The notes under the pieces were generated by a model. It did not search any database. It saw nothing but the letters and a program-made list of their open reading frames with translations, and was not told where the DNA came from. Source: Cavenderia fasciculata (lineage: Eukaryota > Evosea > Eumycetozoa > Acytosteliales > Cavenderiaceae). Taken from it: 64,000 bases of DNA. Within the stretch, counting starts at the first letter, position 1; each line of letters starts with the position of its first letter. A program made the translations under genes and the position numbers. The stretch spans positions 2,170,001-2,234,000 of the forward strand of contig NW_004457735.1 in assembly GCF_000203815.1 (NCBI RefSeq). The letters run 5' to 3'. Shown here piece by piece: positions 35,647 through 47,126 of this stretch.

Positions 35647-38600
35647 TGTTTAAAGAAAGATAAGGTTTGTATAGAGTAATATAAAAAGACTATAGAGTTG
35701 TCTTTTCTTTTTTCAAATAAGGAGTAGTTGTAGTAGTAGTTGCTGTCTATAACAAGTAACTACGAATAAATTGCGAAAGTGTGTATATATGAGTGTGTTT
35801 GTGTGTGTCTTGTGGTAGACGACGACGGTTCTTGATGATATTTCAGTATTAGGGGTATATATATATATAGAGTGTGTAAAAACAAATATCTAATAGAGTT
35901 TGTTGATAATTATATTTAGATATATGTATAAATAGATTTATATCTCAATGCAATTTAGCAATGAATGTGTAATGTAATGTTATAATTGAATTGCTTAGTT
36001 TTAAAATGAAGCCGATGCAATTGTTTGGTTTGAAATTTCTGACAGAAAAAAAGATCTTTCAAATCAAAATTTGTAATAAATAAATAATTTATAAATAGGT
36101 ATAATAATAGAAGGTAGTTGTAAATTAATACATAAAATGGTTTTAAATAAATAAGTAAATAAATAAATAGATTATATTTGAGTTTAAATTGAATTTATAT
36201 TAATAGTATTTTGGTTTATATCTTTAACAACCAAATTCAGCAGTTTAAATAGTTGATAGTTTGTACAGACAAGTGATATCAGATTCTATTGCTTTTTACA
36301 AAAAAAGAAATGTAGGTTGGAATGGATGGATGGATATTTCCCCCCTCACAATCTGTAATTTCATTGCTCGGTTGTTGATAAAAATATCTGGTATGTGTGA
36401 ATATGTGGTATCTCAAACTCAACGGGATCTACTGTGAAATTTTGAAATTCAAAAACCTTGGAGATATTAGATTTACTATCGAAGTTCCATTGTTTATTTT
36501 ATTGTCTCAACACCCTCTATCCAACATTTGTGTAGAGAATACATAATAATATGAAAATAACCAAAGATGTATAGAATTAATTGTATAGATCTCTTTAATG
36601 TTTGGTACTATATTATGTGTATTCTAGGGGTGGTTGGTTATCTACACTTTTGTAAAGAGTATGGAAGGTTGTTAACAATTTGAAACTAATTATATCTTGA
36701 AATAAACAAATGAATGAAAGAAATGTCTTATGTCTATGGTACTAAAAAATATTTAGGAGAGATCTACCACCATATAATCTCATATGAAAATAATAATAAT
36801 TAAAATTAAATATTATTTTAATAATGATACTTTATAGATTAATCTATTTAATTTTAAAGATAAGATGACCACAATAATGAGACAGATAGGATTCATGATT
36901 TTTTTTATAGATCGAGAGAAAAGATGTGTATAAAATTTTGTAAAGTATGCTTTCTTGAAATCCAACTCCAATATAAACTATTTGAGAACCCTCACTGAGA
37001 GTATGGATGGTTTAAAGGAATTCAAATTTTCTTGATAATATATCGATAAACAATTGTCTCAAGAAAAATTGTAGGATTTTACACCCGTAGACATGGAAAA
37101 GGATTGTTAATCTATCATGTGAACATCATATACGACTATATAATATAGATAGGTATAGCTAGGATGGGATATCATCCTCTCACAATCGATCCCTATTCTG
37201 GATGCCAGGACTATATGAAAATGGTGATTTGTAGAAAGATACTAGTATCAAACAATAGGAAGCTGTTCAAGCATGGGAAAATGCAATGCTTGATCAAGTA
37301 AAAAATATTAAATTGGTTTAGAAAAGTTTCCTCATCCAAACGAACTAGTACAATACCTAAATAGATAATTCAACAAAGAAGAAACAAAAGTATACCTAAA
37401 TTATTGAATTCAATTCTTTTATGGAAAACTATATTTAAATAGATAATAAATTCAAATATAATTAAAAATAATAATAATGATTCATTTATGTTCTAAATCT
37501 TAATTTTCTTTTGTACTCTAATTTCCCCTTTATTAATTTTTAAATATTTAATTTAATTTTATTTTGTTGCTACCCATTTATAGAATGAGTTGACCTTCAA
37601 CCTTTTCCCATCATAGTTTGTAATGGTGTCATTTATAATTCATTAATGAAGAGACACTATCAGTTCGAACCTTGATAACGAACAAACATTCATTCCCTGT
37701 TCTACTGAAATTTATTTATCCATTTTCCCAAGAACCATACACCATGACAGAGAGATAAAGAGCCAAGAGGTTTTTTTTTTATTGTTGTGCTAGTGTTGTT
37801 GACCACCTATGTCCCGCTAGAGACCACCAAAAGACAATGACGAATTTGTGTACATGTTGAAAATTCGAAGTTTTTTATTTTATTGAACAGGTCTTCCCAA
37901 ATTTGGGTACTCAAGTATACTTTTCAACGTTGGTACCTTTAAAAAATATCTACTCGAGTTTTTGAAACAACCCTAGATAGGAAGGGCATCATTGAGGTGA
38001 GAGGAGGTCACCTTTAAAAAAAACAAAAACAAAACGGGTTGCACGATGGCATCGTTATCATCACGACACTTTTTCGGCAGACTGGGGGAGCAAAAGGAGT
38101 GTTGCAAAGGGGAGGCTTCTCCCAAGATCCACAGATGGAGGAAATTTGAGGGGATGCACCTCAACAACACACTTTTGACCATTGCATCAACAACATCATC
38201 TCAGCTCAATATCTTTTTCACAACATAAAGCTTTATCTCTAGTAGTCTTCTCTGACACGATAGTAGCGCATCATATTAATAATAATAATAATAATAACCT
38301 CTCACCCCTATCTCTCAACTCTAATAATAATCTACTCACACACCCGTTTTCAGTGCATTAACCCTCACCACACACATTCATCATACTTGCATCATTTTTT
38401 AAAAGTAGAAGGAATACCCTAACTCAAGATACACACAGAATAGACATACAGACATTCTCCTCTCATCGTAATAGAATAGAATCAGTCAAACATCATCATC
38501 ATCATCAATAATATTATTAGTACTATATGTTTAAATTAAAAGAATAATAATAATTCAATCCTATTAGTAGACAATTCGATTATGTTGTTCATCATTCAAC

Positions 38601-39131
38601 AAGTTCAAGATACCAACAACAACAACAAACAAACAACCCTACAACAAGCATATTATTATTCTCACCTCCTCATAGACATCCAAGAGACACCCAACCCTTA
38701 GAACCTCTTAAAAATTGTAATCATTCTAATTTCACAACAGCAACAACGACAAATAATACTATTTTATAACAAGAGTAAATATCTTAATATAATAACAACT
38801 CCAACATAACAACATAACAACAATCGTTGTTGTTGTTGTTATTATTGTTTGTGGAAACGATATCATGTTTGAAAGAGAACTATTGTTATCACAAGATATA
38901 GATAGATAGATATTAACTGTTTTACCTTTTTTTTTATTTATTTGTTTTATTACTTTTCATTTCTAGAATAGTAGTTGTTCATATATATTTTTGTATATTT
39001 ATTTCTATTTATTTATTTATTTATTTCAATTGACCCGTCAAACAAATCTGGTCTGGTCAGTCGATTCAATTCTCAATACCAATTCAAATTTATTATATAT
39101 TCTCATCAATTCGAATACCAAGTAGTATATC
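35647..39131. other. 3.5-kb region without a recognised gene
   Basis: The largest gene-free stretch, between divergent genes. 35760-35810 is GT-rich (TGTGTTTGTGTGTG) and resembles dictyostelid G-box elements upstream of the sugar kinase. 36000-37900 is AT-rich with no frame above about 60 codons. 37800-38230 is more GC-rich, with two overlapping short frames that I do not accept. 38330-38400 is CA-rich (ACTCACACACCC, CCACACACATTC), the complement of G-box sequence. 38560-39120 is the probable leader of the LRR gene. Confidence 0.5.
35760..35812 (-). promoter_or_regulatory. G-box-like GT/CA-rich element
   Basis: Alternating GT sequence lies 115-165 bases upstream of the sugar kinase start. 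In D. discoideum, GT/CA-rich G-boxes bind GBF and drive cAMP-induced genes. The match is one of composition only. Confidence 0.3.
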
Positions 39132-41309
39132 ATGGTTGAATACTACATCAACAACAAGTGTAATTGTATCATCGATAATAATCAAACAAACGAATTTCAC
39201 GACCAAGTCATGTGCAAAAAGGAATTACATCATGGGTCATCTTCAAATCCAACTGTTTTCAACAAAGAAGATATTCCTTGTACATCAACATCCAATACAT
39301 CACCAATACATTCACCTACTCTTTCAACTACAACCACCTCCAACAATAACAACAACAATGTAATTTCTCCAACTTCACCTGATCAACGTTTATCTTTATC
39401 TTTTATAACAAATAATAATAATCAAAATAATAATCAAAATAATAATAATCAAAATAATAATAACCAAAAAAATAATAATAATACTCAAAATAATAATAAT
39501 AACCAAAAAAATAATAATAATAACCAAAATAATATTTGTAGAAATGTTTCAACTAATTGTATAAATTTTAAAGTAATTGATCAATTATCAACTCCACCAT
39601 GTATACCATCAAAAAATAACTCAACTACTACTACCACCACCACCACCACCGACGCCACTACTATCATCAATGATAATACCGATATAATATCATCGTCATC
39701 ATCGACGACGACTTCAACTTTGACTCCAACATTTCAATCATATAGACAAGTGGATCAAAATTTTAGTATTAATCAATTACCAACATTGGTAATCAAGAAT
39801 ATATTGGATTATGTACATGGAGGTAAATTCCCAGGTTATCATGCGGTCGTTGCCAAGTCTGTATGTAAATTGTGGTGGGATTTGACGTTGAGCACTATCA
39901 AATCATTTATTTTGGTAGAAATGTGGATGGAATGTAGGGACACTGAAATTGCCAATTGGTGCAATCAAGTGTCTCGGTTTTTGGATAGGGCCTATGGCCA
40001 CAGTAGCGAAGAGATGAAATTCAAACGAAGATGTTGTGTCGATTTTATTCAACTCAAGATGGGGGTGACATCGCCCATGATCGAACCTGTCCTCTTGAGG
40101 ATCAAAGATTACTTTGGTGTGGTTGATTTGGATTTGTCGTTTAATCGAATCGACGACAATGGTGCAGAGCAGATTGCCACGTTGTTGATGGGCCAGTTAA
40201 AGGGCTTGAATTTGGCGCGCAACCGTATCAACGATCGTGGCGCATGTGCTATTGCCAAGGAGCTGGCCAACAACACGACGCTGGTCAAGCTGAACCTGTC
40301 GGGCAACTTTTTTGGCCGGCCCATGATCGGCCGTCTCTTTCGCATCATTCAAGACTCAAACGACACGTTGCGCGACCTCGACATCTCGGGCGCGCTGGTC
40401 GCCGAGGCCATGGAGTGTCTCGAGCCGACACCCAAGTTTAGCAACGGGCCGTCGCTGACCAAGCTCACGCGTCTCAACATTGCGTCGACTGCATCCGGCC
40501 GACACATTGACTTTTTATTCAACTGTCGACAGATTGCCAACCTGCTCGTCCATCTCAACATCTCGGACAACAATATCCAGCCGTCGGCATGCAAAATCAT
40601 CGCCGATGCGCTCATTCGCAAAGAGTGTCGTCTCGAGATACTCATCATCGACGACAATAGTATCGGCGACATTGGCCTGTACGAGCTGTGCAAGATGATC
40701 CCTCATAACCGGTCACTGCGTATCCTATCGCTGGGCAACAACAACATCTCGTTTAGCGGTGTCTCTCATCTCTGTCATGCACTCTCCAACCCCGGAGTCA
40801 AGCTCCAGGAACTCGATCTCTCCAACAACAGTCTCAAATCCATCTCTATACCGTACCTCTCTTTTTTGTTTGGAGCACATTCTAGAAACCGTCACTTGCA
40901 CACTATCAAGTTGCGGTACTGCCAACTCGAGGATGAAGGTGCCGATATGATGTCCCGATCCCTTTTCAACAACACCTACATCAAGTCTATTGACATTAAC
41001 GGCAACAATATCCAGAGCAAGGGGTGCGACTCGCTTGCCAAGCTCATTCAACAGAACCGCGTCATCGAAACACTCTGTCTTGGAAACAACTCGATCGACA
41101 ATGTCGGAGCTGCCATCCTAGCCAACGCCATCAAACAAAACACGACACTCAAAATGCTCGATCTCGAAAACAACAACATCAACTATTTCGGTGCATTTCC
41201 TCTACTCGAGGCACTCAAAGTCAATACTACACTCCGCGATCTCAATCTTTATATTGTCAATATCCCAACCCGCAATTTACGTTTCTTTTTAAATGGTACC
41301 ATTGGTTAG
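39132..41309 (+). CDS. F-box-like, RI-type leucine-rich-repeat protein
   Basis: A single exon gives 725 residues. The first 200 residues are low complexity (Asn, Gln, Thr, Ser). Residues of about 210-260 (INQLPTLVIKNILDYV and VCKLWWDLT) look like an F-box, which would tether the protein to Skp1 in an SCF ubiquitin ligase. From about 325 to 720 there are leucine-rich repeats of the ribonuclease-inhibitor kind, each close to 28 residues (DLDLSFNRIDDNGAEQIA, LNLARNRINDRGACAIA, LCLGNNSIDNVGAAILA, LDLENNNINYFGAFPLL). Codon use turns strongly GC-rich in the repeat part compared with the AT-rich head. No membrane segment is present. The target is unknown. Confidence 0.9.
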   Translation: MVEYYINNKCNCIIDNNQTNEFHDQVMCKKELHHGSSSNPTVFNKEDIPCTSTSNTSPIHSPTLSTTTTSNNNNNNVISPTSPDQRLSLSFITNNNNQNNNQNNNNQNNNNQKNNNNTQNNNNNQKNNNNNQNNICRNVSTNCINFKVIDQLSTPPCIPSKNNSTTTTTTTTTDATTIINDNTDIISSSSSTTTSTLTPTFQSYRQVDQNFSINQLPTLVIKNILDYVHGGKFPGYHAVVAKSVCKLWWDLTLSTIKSFILVEMWMECRDTEIANWCNQVSRFLDRAYGHSSEEMKFKRRCCVDFIQLKMGVTSPMIEPVLLRIKDYFGVVDLDLSFNRIDDNGAEQIATLLMGQLKGLNLARNRINDRGACAIAKELANNTTLVKLNLSGNFFGRPMIGRLFRIIQDSNDTLRDLDISGALVAEAMECLEPTPKFSNGPSLTKLTRLNIASTASGRHIDFLFNCRQIANLLVHLNISDNNIQPSACKIIADALIRKECRLEILIIDDNSIGDIGLYELCKMIPHNRSLRILSLGNNNISFSGVSHLCHALSNPGVKLQELDLSNNSLKSISIPYLSFLFGAHSRNRHLHTIKLRYCQLEDEGADMMSRSLFNNTYIKSIDINGNNIQSKGCDSLAKLIQQNRVIETLCLGNNSIDNVGAAILANAIKQNTTLKMLDLENNNINYFGAFPLLEALKVNTTLRDLNLYIVNIPTRNLRFFLNGTIG

Positions 41310-42505
41310 ATAAACCAAAAAAGGTAGTCACCAACTCAAACCCAAACCCAAGACGTGTCCTGTTCTTGGACGTCGTTCACAAAACTCGGAATAAAACAAA
41401 TAAATCCATCCCGTCTTTTTTTTTAATAGGTCATATAGGAGACTCTAAACAAAGATTGATTGAACGTAGGCAAACATATGAAATTGTGAGCAGAACGATC
41501 AGTCACGTGGATCACCAATTTTTCTCGAAAAAATATTTTCCCCAATAGTCTTGCGACCTTGAGATCGGTCTTGACACGGAAAGCGTTAATGACGTCAATC
41601 GCTACTTTTTGTCAAGATTTTTTGTAAAAATGGAGGTAGGGATAGAAAAAACAGTTTTCTTCGACGGGCAGCCTAAGAATCGTCTCCTATTCTTTCATCA
41701 TCACTCATTCACTTTTCACCAACATTCCCTCCTTGTTTATTTATTTTCAGTGCCCAGCTCCCAAACACACACAACAACAACCATCAGTATTTATTTTTAG
41801 TAGTATTAATACTTGACAGAGTATGTAACAAATTATCAAATACAAATCAAATTATCAAATCAAATACAAATCAAACAAGAATAATGAAGATAAAGAAAGA
41901 AGAAGAAGAAGAATAAGAAAAAGGAAGAAGTAGAAGAAGAAGAAGTAAAAGAAATGAACAAGCAGCAGAAAAGAAGAGAAATAGAATTAAGCATGCTTTT
42001 CTATTAGTAAGGAGTCTAGAAATGTTTAAACATGGTGGTTTTAAATCGATCGATAGATAAGATAGATAGATAGATAGATAGATATCTACATTGTGTGTTT
42101 TGGAACGATCTTATTATTTGGGGGGGGGTAGGGGTTGAATCACCGATACTTTTACTTTTTTTATTTTTTATTTTTTTATATACATATGTGTTTGTAGGGT
42201 GTTTAAAATGATTAGTAGATTCCATCCCCCACCCTTCTTTGTTGTTGCATCAATCAAATCACTACTACCCTGTCACTGTCTCATTTTAAACAAACAAAAC
42301 ACTTTTTTATTAACATTTGTTTCATTATGTATGTTGTACTATTTAGGGATTTTTTTTTTTTTTCTAAATTAAAACGATCAATCATAACCGTTTTAGATTG
42401 TACTATTTACAGGTCAACGTTCAATTATACTCTTTTTACAACAACATAATAATAATAACCTTAATAATTTGTAATAACTATTCAACAAAAGTAGTAGTAT
42501 AGAAC
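41310..42505. other. Intergenic, LRR gene to zinc transporter
   Basis: 1.2 kb. 41310-41700 is moderately GC-rich and open in places but gives no recognisable protein. 41880-41955 is a purine (GAA) tract, 42040-42085 a GATA repeat and 42120-42136 a G run. The last 100 bases are leader for the transporter. No gene is supported. Confidence 0.5.
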
Positions 42506-43789
42506 ATGGTCAAGAACGAATACAGTGCCATTTCATTAAATGATGAGTAAGTGTATAATTTAAAAATTACTACTATTCTGTCCGTCCCCACAAAAAGTAC
42601 CTAATATCTTTTTGTTTTCTTTTATTTATTTAGTATTGGAGAAGAAGAAAATGATATATTAATACCAAAAGTAACGATTACAAAGAAAAAGGAGGGAATC
42701 GAATGGGACAAAAAGACATTGTCATTGCTCATTATTGGTGTGTTGACCGTTCTGTATGTCATTGCAGAGTTGGGTTCGGCATTGTATACTGGTTCGTTGG
42801 CATTGTTGTCTGATGGTTTCCATAATCTTACTGATGCCGTATCGCTCTATGTTGCTTGGTGGGCTCTCAAGGCCAAGAAGCAAGGTAATGACCGTGCTGA
42901 GATATTGGGTGGTCTGTTGAACGGATCTTTCCTCGTCAGTATGAGTCTTTACGTTGCTTTGGAAGCTATTCCTCGTTTGGTGCATCCAGAGCCTATCGAA
43001 GGTGGCACTATCTTTATGAGTGTTGCCGGTGCCGGTTTGGCAATCAACACTATCGGTACCATTGTATTTGCTTGCACTGGTATGGAACATGCTCATAGTC
43101 ACGGTCCAGGTGGTGGTCACAGCCACGGCGGAGAAAAGAAGGAAAAGAAAAAGGAAAAGCATGGTCACTCTCACGGCGGCGATGGTGAAAAGAAGGAAAA
43201 GAAGGAAAAGCACGGTCACTCACATGGTGATGGCGAAAAGAAGGAAAAGAAGGAAAAGCATGGACACTCGCACGGCGGCGACCACGGTCACGCTCATAAC
43301 GACGGAAATGGTGCCAATGCCGACCACGACCATCACGATCATAGCGACGAACACCACGGTCACAGCCACGGTGGTGAAAAGAAGAAGGAAAAGCACGGAC
43401 ACTCTCACGGCGAAGGTGAAAAGAAGGAAAAGCATGGACACTCACACGGTGGTGAAAAGAAAAAGGAAAAGAAGGGAGGTCACGGTCACGGAGGTGAATC
43501 AAAGACCTGTATGGGTATGGATTTGAACATGTTTGGTGTTTTCATTCACTTTTTGGGTGATGCTATCAGCTCGCTCTTTGTTTTGGTCACTGGTGCCATC
43601 CTCCACTTTTTCCAAGGTCATCACTGGACTCTTTATGTCGATCCACTCTCTTCCTTGATCATCGTTGCCATGACACTTGCCAGTGCCATCCCACTTGTTA
43701 TCAAGTGTTCCAAGGTTCTCCTCGAACCCACTCCAACAACCGACTCTCACGACGATCATGACTCTCATGATCACGATTCACATCCATAA
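42506..43789 (+). CDS. CDF-family zinc transporter with His-rich loop
   Basis: Exons 42506-42546 and 42634-43789 give 398 residues. Six membrane helices are visible; four lie before and two after a loop of about 130 residues that repeats HGHSHG and KKEKK units. Metal-site residues typical of Zn-type CDF proteins are in helix 2 (SDGFHNLTD) and helix 5 (HFLGDAISS). The family exchanges cytosolic zinc for protons, filling vesicles or expelling zinc. The His loop is far longer than in most animal ZnT proteins and should bind several zinc ions. The cytoplasmic C-terminal domain is very short and itself His/Asp-rich ([11 protein letters not shown]), unlike the usual folded CTD of about 80 residues. 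Confidence 0.95.
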
Positions 43790-44369
43790 ATTATAATTAT
43801 ATATATAATAGTCTTCCTGTAGAATTCTATTGTGGTTCACAATCATCACACACACATCAACAACAATAATATTTAATATTTTTTACCCAATCATCATAAA
43901 ATCTAACCAACCCAAACCAACAACCAACCCTCCCTCCTATCCTCCTCATCCAATCTATTTGCTAATAGGTGATTATTATATACAACAAAATATAATCAAT
44001 CACAACAATACAATAGATTCCTCCGAACAACAAACAAATCATTTTGTAATTAATTGAAAAAGGAAATAATGTCCTTCTTTTTTTTTCTCACAGTTGGATA
44101 TATATACCAATTAATTATTATCCTCTCCCACCCACATATAATAAATAAATAATATATTTTGTAATACCAAACAAACAAAAGTATAAAATAATATATTTAT
44201 TATTCTTTAATAATTCCAACTCCAAACAAAAAAAGATATATCTATCCCCCAAGCTTGGGCAAATTCATTGAAAATATTTGATTGATCAGAATTGAACGCA
44301 AAGGATTTTGAAAAATTTATTTATACATACTTGCCTATTTACTTACCTTTTCAAATTCTACAAATACAA
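43790..44369. other. Intergenic, zinc transporter to Nudix gene
   Basis: 580 bases, C-rich on the transporter 3' side (43880-43950) and AT-rich elsewhere. No gene or RNA is recognised. Confidence 0.5.
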
Positions 44370-45106
44370 ATGTCTACCAATGAAACTACATCAACTTCTA
44401 CAACAGATACTACAACTACAACTTCAACAACAAATATAAAGAAAAATGAACAACAAGATAAACCATTTATACCGACATGTGTATTTATAAGTTTGGTTTA
44501 TGTTAAATATCATAATCGATATTTACTAGTTCAAGAGGTTAATACTAGATATTTCATTCCTGCTGGTAAATTGGAAATTGGAGAATCTTTTGCTCAAGGT
44601 GCTTTAAGAGAAACACTTGAAGGTAAGAGACAAACAAATCTTTGCAATCTTTCTTCTTTTCATTAATCTTTCTTTCTTTCTTTCATTTTAAAGAATCTGG
44701 AGTAAAGGTTGAATTGAAGGGAATATTAAGAATAGATCATTCACCTGGGTTTAGAGGATACCCATCTCGTATGTTGGCGTACTTTTTGGCAGAACCTATT
44801 ATTGACCAAACCATTGAAATGATAGAGATTGACAATTTAGAATATCCTAAACCAAAAGCATCACCAGATCATCATTCATTGTGTGCCAAATGGTTTACAA
44901 TTGATCAAATTAAACAATTGTCTGTAGAAGCAAATCTTCGTTCAGACTCTATACCAAATGTGATTGCATACATTGAATCAAATCAACCAGTATACCCTCT
45001 ATCAATGTTGGCATTGGAAGGATCGAAATGGACCATTCCTAATAGTGATGGCACTGAATCCCCACCAACCAAAGAAAAAGGTTTCTTGAGAAAATTGTTA
45101 AGATAA
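44370..45106 (+). CDS. Nudix hydrolase
   Basis: Exons 44370-44622 and 44694-45106 give 221 residues. A Thr-rich N-terminal stretch of about 30 residues precedes the Nudix fold. The Nudix box begins at GKLEIGESFAQGALRE and ends ESGV, fitting the G-x5-E-x7-RE-U-x-EE-x-G-U pattern; the intron falls within its EE pair. Nudix enzymes split nucleoside diphosphates linked to another group, using Mg bound by the RE-EE glutamates. The specific substrate is unknown; the sequence recalls NUDT18-like or MutT-like enzymes only loosely. The ATG at 44370 is the first in frame after a long AT-rich leader. Confidence 0.92.
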
Positions 45107-45199
45107 CAAACAAGTCAGACAAAGAGTAGAGTTTAATATTAATAATAATAATGTACATAATAAAATACAATTAGAAAAAGTTAGGTAACTTTATTATTA

Positions 45200-46882
45200 T
45201 TATTGTTGTTGTTGTTTTGGAATATTATTGATGGTTGGAGCTTTGGTATAATAGTTTACATTGTATTTACTATGAACGACGAAACAAGTGTTATCAAACA
45301 TTGATAAAAGGGTAGCTGCAATCCATGCAGTTGTGAGTGGTTTCAAAATGATTTTGGCAACTAGATAGGCTGGATAGATTGAATAGACCAACAATACATC
45401 TTTCCAATTGGGTTGTGTTTGTCCTGGTACTCTGGGTGTTTTATCAAATGCATACTTTCTACTTGCTTCCTCGATTGCTGTTGGTAATACGATACCACCA
45501 ATCACACCAGTAAATATACCTCCACTAAAACTCATCATCTTGAGAGTACCATAAATGAGCCCGACAAAGAAGTCACTTTGGTATGCCAACATGGAATTAG
45601 TTGAAATCCAACGACCTTGAAACAAGTCAGTCTTTGGGTTGTCGTTATTGTACTTGGTCATGATTTGGAATTCTTGTTCGACAACATTGGATTGATTCAA
45701 AAACTTTCGATTGGCCAACCCCGATCTACTGAGCAGACGACATGCATGTTTATAGTCTCTATTGTATCGGCTTGGAAACGATGCCATAAACTCTAGCAAT
45801 GGGATGGCACCGGCATTGACCAAACGTATCTTGACCACTGCGTCTCCTTTGGTGGCCAATTCCACAATACTGTGAATGATGTAGGTTCTGACGGCGAATG
45901 GTATTTGAGGGGCACTTGCCAAACGAACCATCTTGTCAATCGGCATTTTAGAGTATTCTTTTGGGTTGATGAGTTTCTTGGCGACAATATGTGAACACAT
46001 TGCAGTTACACCCAACAACCCATACTCTGTGACGTTTTGATCCATCTTTGGGTTTTGTTGAACAAATGCCAATTCAATCCTCTTTACTGTAGCGAGATGA
46101 TTCACTACCAAACTCTCTATAATATCCAAAATAGTTCCATAGTTTGTTGTCATTGTTGTTCGTTGTACTGTAGGTGGTGGTGATAAAAACACATCCTTTA
46201 ATAATATAGTTAATGGGAGCACATCAAGTGATAGTTTCCCAGAACTGAGTGCATCACTTTTGATTAATCCAAGTAGATAACCAATAACACCCGACACTAC
46301 TTCCAGGTCAATTTCTAAATAGAATAGAATAGAATAGAATAGAATAGAATAGAATAGAATAGAATATTAGTAACAATCATTTAAATGTACACGTTGGACC
46401 AACATCCATTATCAACAAAACCACAAACACATACTAGCAATTTCATAGGCAACATAGAGAAATAGGATATGTCTAAAAGGATTGAATGATTCCATGATTG
46501 TCTTTTTTTGATCCATAATCTTTTCACGTTTCTGTTTAGCATTATTGTATTGTCTTTCTTGTTGATAATTATGTTGTCTATTATTATTATTGTTTTGTTT
46601 TGATGTTGTTTGTTCATTTGTTGTTCTTGTTAAAGTTGCTCTTTTCAAAGCTTCAAAGTTTAACCATTTTGCTTGAGCAGTACGTTTTGTACTTGTTGGT
46701 TCTTCCGATGACGATGAAGATGTATAATATCTTATTGATGATGATGATGATGATGATGATGGAGGGGAAATAATCGTAGTAGACGACCTATGTGAATTTA
46801 ATTTAAATGATGATAATGAAAATGAAGCAGAGAGTGCCAACGACCTCTTTACAGAGTTCATTCCACTCATCATCATCATCAT
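45200..46882 (-). CDS. Orphan membrane protein, probably mitochondrial
   Basis: Exons 46882-46435 and 46314-45200 join in phase and give 520 residues. The first 60 residues are rich in Ser, Arg and Met and poor in acids (RYYTSSSS), as in mitochondrial presequences. A hydrophobic stretch (HILFLYVAYEIA) spans the exon junction region. The middle is helical with armadillo-like character (DKMVRLASAPQIPFAVRTYIIHSIVELATK). Two further hydrophobic regions come late: GLIYGTLKMMSFSGGIFTGV, and DVLLVYSIYPAYLVAKI with AWIAATLLS. I do not recognise the family. The intron contains an (AGAAT)n run. The ATG run MMMMM leaves the exact start uncertain by a few residues. Confidence 0.82.
46321..46365. repeat. 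(AGAAT)9 microsatellite in an intron
   Basis: Nine perfect AGAAT units inside the single intron of the orphan mitochondrial gene, next to its acceptor. Confidence 0.9.
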
Positions 46883-47126
46883 TTAGTCTCTATTTAATAT
46901 TTAATTAATTTAAAAAGGGTAGATAGATAGATAGATATCTTATAACATCCTATTATAATCTATCTCTTGAATCTGGAACTTTACTAAAATTGAACAACTA
47001 ATGATTAGCAAGGTTTTTTGTACATACCTCTGGGCTCAATTTCGCTTTGAGTTTGCAGATTAACTTTAGCTCATTCATTGTCTTAAACAAACGACACAAG
47101 TACTTGATCATTTATAAACAAAAAGG

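Noticed and set aside
37640-37700. tRNA-like TTCGAAC near 37671
   Set aside because: The flanking T-arm has a bulge and the rest of a cloverleaf cannot be drawn.
41024-41548. 174-codon frame running past the LRR stop codon
   Set aside because: Its first part overlaps the LRR gene out of frame and its second part has no recognisable protein; no splice joins it to the LRR frame.
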